DNA of 59,153 bases from CAVTOO01 sp963736355 (GTDB lineage: Bacteria; Pseudomonadota; Alphaproteobacteria; Rhizobiales; Xanthobacteraceae): the NCBI GenBank assembly GCA_963736355.1, contig CAVTOO010000015.1, positions 1 to 59,153 of the forward strand, in the 5' to 3' direction. The notes under the pieces were generated by a model, which saw only the letters and a program-made list of their open reading frames with translations, was not told the origin of the DNA and did not search any database. How positions within the stretch are numbered: position 1 is the stretch's first letter; each line of letters opens with the position of its first letter. Positions 55,592 to 59,153 of the stretch are shown here, one piece after another. The translations under genes were made by a program, and so were the position numbers.

Positions 55592-56885
55592 TCAGGCAAA
55601 TTCGACTGCCCAGTCGCGCGTCTCGATGATCGTCTTCAGGCGCGACAGGAAGGCGGCGCGAATAGGCGCCGTCGAAGGCGCGGTGATCGAAGCTCTGGCC
55701 GACCATGCCGATCAGCCGCGCGGCGATGAATGTCGCCCTGCGGCGTCTCCACCACGGCACGGCCGCTTGCGGATCGCATCGGTCGACAGGATGGCCACCT
55801 GCGGCGCATTGATGATCGGCGCGGTGAACAGCGTGCCGAACGCGCCGTTGTTGGTGATCGAATAGGTGCCGCCGCCCATGTCGTCGGCGCGTCAGCTTGC
55901 CGCTGCGCGCCTTCTCGACCTGCCGGCAGAATGGCCTTGGCCAGATCCCTCGAGCGTGAACTCACTCGGCGCTGCGCACCACCGGCACGACAAGCCCCTT
56001 GTGCGACAGATCGACGGCGATGCCGAGATTGATGTCGCGCGACACGCAGCAGCCGTCGCCGTCGAAGCGCGCATTGACGTTGCGGAAACTCGCGGAGCGC
56101 GAGGCACGCCGCGCGCGCGATGAACGGCAGATAGGTCAGCGATGCGCCGGTGCAGGCTCTTGAACGGTCCTTGTGCAACGGCGCGCACGGCTTCGACCGC
56201 GCCGAAATCGATGCTCGATGGCCTGGAACACATGCGGGAGTCGTGCGCCAGATTCGGCCAGCCGCTCGCCGGTGCGCTGGCGGATGTTGTTGAGCGGCAA
56301 CTCCGCGATCGGTCGCAGCCGCGGTGCAGGCGTGTGGCGACGGCGCAGCCGCCGATGCCGGCGCTGATCGCAACGCCGCCTGCACATCGCTCGGCGCGCA
56401 CGCGCGTCTCCCCGCGCGCCTTGACCTCGCGCGCGACGAGCGCCGAGATCGAGCACCGTGCTGCGGCATCAGGCGGCGCGCCAGCGGCGTGACGCGAACG
56501 CCTTCGGCTTCGCGCGGGCCGCAAGTGCTCCGGCGGCGTTCGCACTTCATTGAACGGATCGATGTCCGGCTTGCCGCGCAGGCGCCGCGACAGGCTGGAA
56601 GCCGGCGCGTCGCTTTGGCGGCGCCGTGCGTTGGGCTGGCGGCAGCCGCCGCCGGCATCGCCGATCACGGCCACAACGGCGCCGACCTTGACGACACTGC
56701 CCGCCGCGACGCGGATCTCGGTCAGCATGCCGGCGGCAATCGCCTGCACCTCGACGGTCACCTTGTCGGTCTCGACCTCGAACAGCTTGTCGCCTTCGCG
56801 ATCGTCATCGCCGACGGTTCTTGAACCAGGTGAGGATCTTGCCCTCGGCGACGGTTTCGCCGAGCTGCGGCATGATGACATCCAT
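55592..56885 (-). CDS. Dihydrolipoamide acyltransferase (E2) of a 2-oxoacid dehydrogenase, heavily frameshifted
   Basis: About 430 residues over many frames. The N-terminal lipoyl domain starts at 56885 (DVIMPQLGETVAEGKILTWF) with the lipoyl-lysine segment DKLFEVETDKVTVEVQAIAA. A linker and a peripheral-subunit-binding domain (TPLARRLMPQHG) follow. The catalytic domain includes RTGERLAESG, FKSLHRRIADLSAVHRARGV and GMVGQSFDHRAFDGA, the HxxxDG active-site motif. The corrected C-terminus reads SRLKTIIETRDWAVEFA, stopping at 55592. It transfers the acyl group from lipoate to CoA. Which oxoacid is unknown (pyruvate, acetoin or branched-chain). Confidence 0.87.
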
Positions 56886-56889
56886 GGTC

Positions 56890-57894
56890 TCAGCTCATCG
56901 CCGCGATCCGTTCATGACGCGCGACGATGCGTCTCGACGATGCGCGGCGGCGCTCGGGATGGCGATGTCTTCGAGATGATCGGCCGCCGGCAGCGGGATA
57001 TGCGGCGTGGTGATGCGCACGATCGGGCCGTCGAGATCCCAGAACGCTTCGTCGGCGACGATCGAGGCGATTTCCGCGCCCCAGCCGCAGCAGCCGCGGG
57101 ATTTTCCTCGACGGTGAACAGGCGGCCGGTCTTCGCAACCGAGCCCAGGATGGTCTGCGTATCGAGCGGCACCAGCGAGCGCACGTCGACCACCTCGCAG
57201 TCGATGCCGTGCTCGCGCTGCCAGAATCTTCGGCCGCCTCCAGCGCGCGGGCACCATCAGCGCCAGCGCCACGATCGTGCAGTCCTTGCCCGGGCGCAGG
57301 ATCTTCGCGGTGCCGAGCGTATCGACGATTTCGCCGTCGGGCACTTCGCCCTTCATCGCATACAGCGACTTGTGCTCGAGGAAGATCACCGGATCGTCGT
57401 CGCGCACCGCCGCCGCCATCAGGCCGATCACGTCGACGGGCGACGACGGCGCCACGACCTTGAGGCCGGGGATCATCATCGCCCAGTTCTCGATCGACTG
57501 CGAATGCTGCGCGCCGAAGCGCGACGCCGCCGCCGTTGCCGGTGCGCATCACCAGCGGGCAGCCGCATCTGGCCGTTGGTCATGTAGCGCGATCTTGGGA
57601 ATCTCGTTGGCGATGAAGTCGAAGCACACCGCGAGGAAATCCGAGAACATGATTTCGGCGATCGGGCCGCAGGCCCGTCATCGCCGCGCCCATCGCCGCG
57701 CCGAGGATCGCCTGCTCGGAAATCGGCGTGTCGCGCACGCGCTTCGGGCCGAACTTCTCGTAGCAGGCCGACGGTCGCCTTGAACACGCCGCCGGCCTTG
57801 GCGACGTCCTCGCCGAGGAACACGACGTTCTCGTCGCGCTCCATTTCCTGCGCGATGCCGCGGCCACCGCGTCGCGATAGGTCAGTTCCGCCAT
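56890..57894 (-). CDS. 2-Oxoacid dehydrogenase E1 beta subunit, heavily frameshifted
   Basis: About 335 residues. MAELTYRDAVAAA at the start, then FGPKRVRDTPISEQAILGAA, MGAAMTGLRP, MMIPGLKVVAPSSPVDVIGL, DDDPVIFLEHKSLYAMKGEV, TAKILRPGKDCTIVALAL, DVRSLVPLDTQTI and IVRITTPHIPLPAADHLEDI. These are typical of PdhB/AcoB. At least five indels separate them. The ATG at 57894 lies 32 bases after the alpha-subunit stop. It forms the alpha2beta2 thiamine-diphosphate enzyme with the alpha subunit. Confidence 0.9.
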
Positions 57895-57926
57895 GCCCAG
57901 CCTCCATCGGCATAGACATCGGCTGA

Positions 57927-58939
57927 TCAGAATGTCCGTCCGGCGTCGGCGGCGAGGCCTTGCAGGCTTCGGTCGCCGTCTTCGACCTTGCGCTTGCTTT
58001 CGGCCTCGATCGCCGCCATGGCGTCCTCGGCGATGCCGAATTCGAGCAGGCGCTCGCGGTAGATCTTGATCGGGTCGCGCTCCAGCCACTTCTCCAGTTC
58101 GCCCTCGCGGGCGGTACTTCGCCGGATCGGCGCGGGAGTGGCCGGAATGGCGGTAGGTCAGGCACTCGATCAGCGACGGCCCGCCGCCGTGCGCGCGCCT
58201 TGGCGATGCGCCGTGCTGCGCCGTGCGGTAGACGACGTCGGCATCGTTGCCGTCGATGACGATCCTCTCGAGGCCGTAGGCCGAGGCGCGGTCGGCCGCC
58301 GGATGCTCCACCGCGGTCACGTCGCCGATCGGCGTGTATTCCATGTAGAGGTTGTTCTCGCAGACGAAGACCACCGGCAGCTTCCAGATCGCGGCGAAGT
58401 TCAGCGCTTCGTGGAACGCGCCGATGTTGGTGGTGCCGTCGCCGAAGAAGCAGACGGACACATCCTCGGCTGCCGCGATACTGCGCGCGCCAGGCCGCGC
58501 CGCAGGCAATCGGCAGATGCGCGCCGATGATGGCGTAGGAGCCCATCACGCCATGCTCGACGGAGGTCAGGTGCATCGAGCCGCCCTTGCCGCGCATCAG
58601 GCCGTTGTCGCGCCCCATCAGTTCGCCGAGCACCCTCTCCATCGGCACGCCGCGCGCCAGCGTGTGCGCGTGGCCGCGATAGGTGCAGAAGGACCTGTCG
58701 CCCGGCTGCATCGCGACGCCGAAAGCCGGCGGCAATCGCTTCCTGGCCGAGCGACAGATGGCTCGTGCCCTTGATCAGGTTCTGCAGGAACAGGTCGTAG
58801 GCGCGCTTCTCGCAATCGCGGAGCTCGACCTGCAGGCGGTACAGCTCCAGCCGCGTTGTCGCGTGCCGATGTCGTCGTTCAGCCCGGCGCTCGGTGCCGC
58901 GTTCGACCCAGACTTGGCAATTTTTGTTGCTGACATCAT
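57927..58939 (-). CDS. 2-Oxoacid dehydrogenase E1 alpha subunit, frameshifted
   Basis: About 337 residues. MMSATKIAKSGSNAAPSAGL at the N-terminus, ELRDCEKRAYDLFLQNLIKG, TSHLSLGQEAIAAGF, YRGHAHTLARGVPMERVLGE, GKGGSMHLTSVEHGVMGSYA and the thiamine-diphosphate motif VCFFGDGTTNIGAFHEALNF followed by PVVFVCENN. SLIECLTYRHSGHSRADPAK is the phosphorylation-loop-type segment, and the end reads EDGDRSLQGLAADAGRTF. It decarboxylates the 2-oxoacid and reductively acylates the E2 lipoate. The ATG overlaps the LivF-type stop (ATGA), so the transporter and dehydrogenase are cotranscribed. Confidence 0.92.
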
Positions 58940-59153
58940 CCAACTCCCATCATGGCGCTGCGCAGCTCATCGTGGTCGATTTTGTCCTTGCCATCGAACT
59001 GGCGAATGATCCGCCCCTGCGCCAGCACATAGGCGCGCGAGGCGACATTGATGGCCTGAAAGAAGCTCTGCTCCGCCATCAGGATCGTCAGCTTGCGCAG
59101 ATCCTGAAGCTGGCGAATGGTCGCGATCACCTGATCGACGACGATCGGCGCAA
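58936..59153 (-). CDS. livF: Branched-chain amino-acid-type ABC ATPase (LivF-like), C-terminal end only
   Basis: The last 70 or so residues, running off the right edge: VIATIRQLQDLRKLTILMAE, QSFFQAINVASRAYVLAQGR and IIRQFDGKDKIDHDELRSAM, ending MGVG. The H-loop position has LMAEQSF rather than the usual His, as is normal for LivF, and the D-loop is outside the window. It implies a Liv-type importer upstream that delivers an acid or amino acid to the dehydrogenase. The stop overlaps the E1 alpha start by four bases. Confidence 0.9.
   Translation of the reverse strand, partial: APIVVDQVIATIRQLQDLRKLTILMAEQSFFQAINVASRAYVLAQGRIIRQFDGKDKIDHDELRSAMMGVG

Overview
The window is GC-rich, densely packed DNA with no rRNA, tRNA, transposase or phage gene that I can recognise. 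Gene content (many ABC, TRAP and TctC-type transporters, FCD-type GntR regulators, cofactor-free uricase, DUF2126/alpha-E/ATP-grasp genes, DUF1989, DUF3830) points to an alphaproteobacterium of the Hyphomicrobiales, Bradyrhizobium/Xanthobacteraceae-like. That placement is inference from gene families, not a phylogeny.

Layout. 0-11 kb: a tandem alpha/beta-hydrolase gene without catalytic serines, a cobalamin riboswitch, then a minus-strand operon of a dipeptide-type ABC transporter joined to AtzG-AtzE-AtzH-AtzF homologues (carboxybiuret/allophanate hydrolysis). A GntR gene is divergent (11.4 kb), followed by an NCS2 permease and an isochorismatase-type amidohydrolase. 14.6-23.8 kb: urate catabolism (uricase, HIU hydrolase, OHCU decarboxylase, PuuE allantoinase, DUF3830, LysR), divergent from an amino-acid-type ABC transporter with DUF1989 and allantoate amidohydrolase. 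23.9-26.6 kb: a NitT/TauT-type ABC transporter behind a sigma-54 promoter. 26.6-35.8 kb: NnrS, then a zinc-ribbon metallopeptidase and the transglutaminase / ATP-grasp-alpha-E / DUF2126 cluster. 36-44.3 kb: TctC-type binding protein, racemase-like protein, sigma-54-preceded TRAP transporter, amidohydrolase, PuuE-like deacetylase and a second GntR. 44.5-53 kb: a type I secretion system with a repeat protein, an Asn/Gln-rich protein, a small membrane protein and a LuxR-type regulator. 53.1-59.2 kb: CobW GTPase, M24-fold protein, 2-oxoacid dehydrogenase E2/E1beta/E1alpha and the end of a LivF-type ATPase.

How it fits together. Most of 0-44 kb looks like scavenging of nitrogen from ureido, amide and heterocyclic compounds: uptake systems are paired with hydrolases, two GntR-type palindromes share the pattern ATTG-N4-CAAT, and two transporter operons have near-consensus RpoN promoters, consistent with control by nitrogen status. 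The secretion locus at 44.5-52 kb is the part least explained by known biology. It couples a type I exporter to a protein with five in-register GDYY...QTN repeats and a neighbouring protein built from Gln-Gly and Asn-Gly runs, with none of the RTX repeats usual for type I substrates.

Data quality. Many genes are split by single-base indels, often in short homopolymers, while the conserved protein continues in the next frame. The density is very uneven (worst at 15.9-17.7, 30-32 and 53.5-59 kb). I read this mainly as consensus error, so split genes are annotated as one CDS and the disruption is stated.
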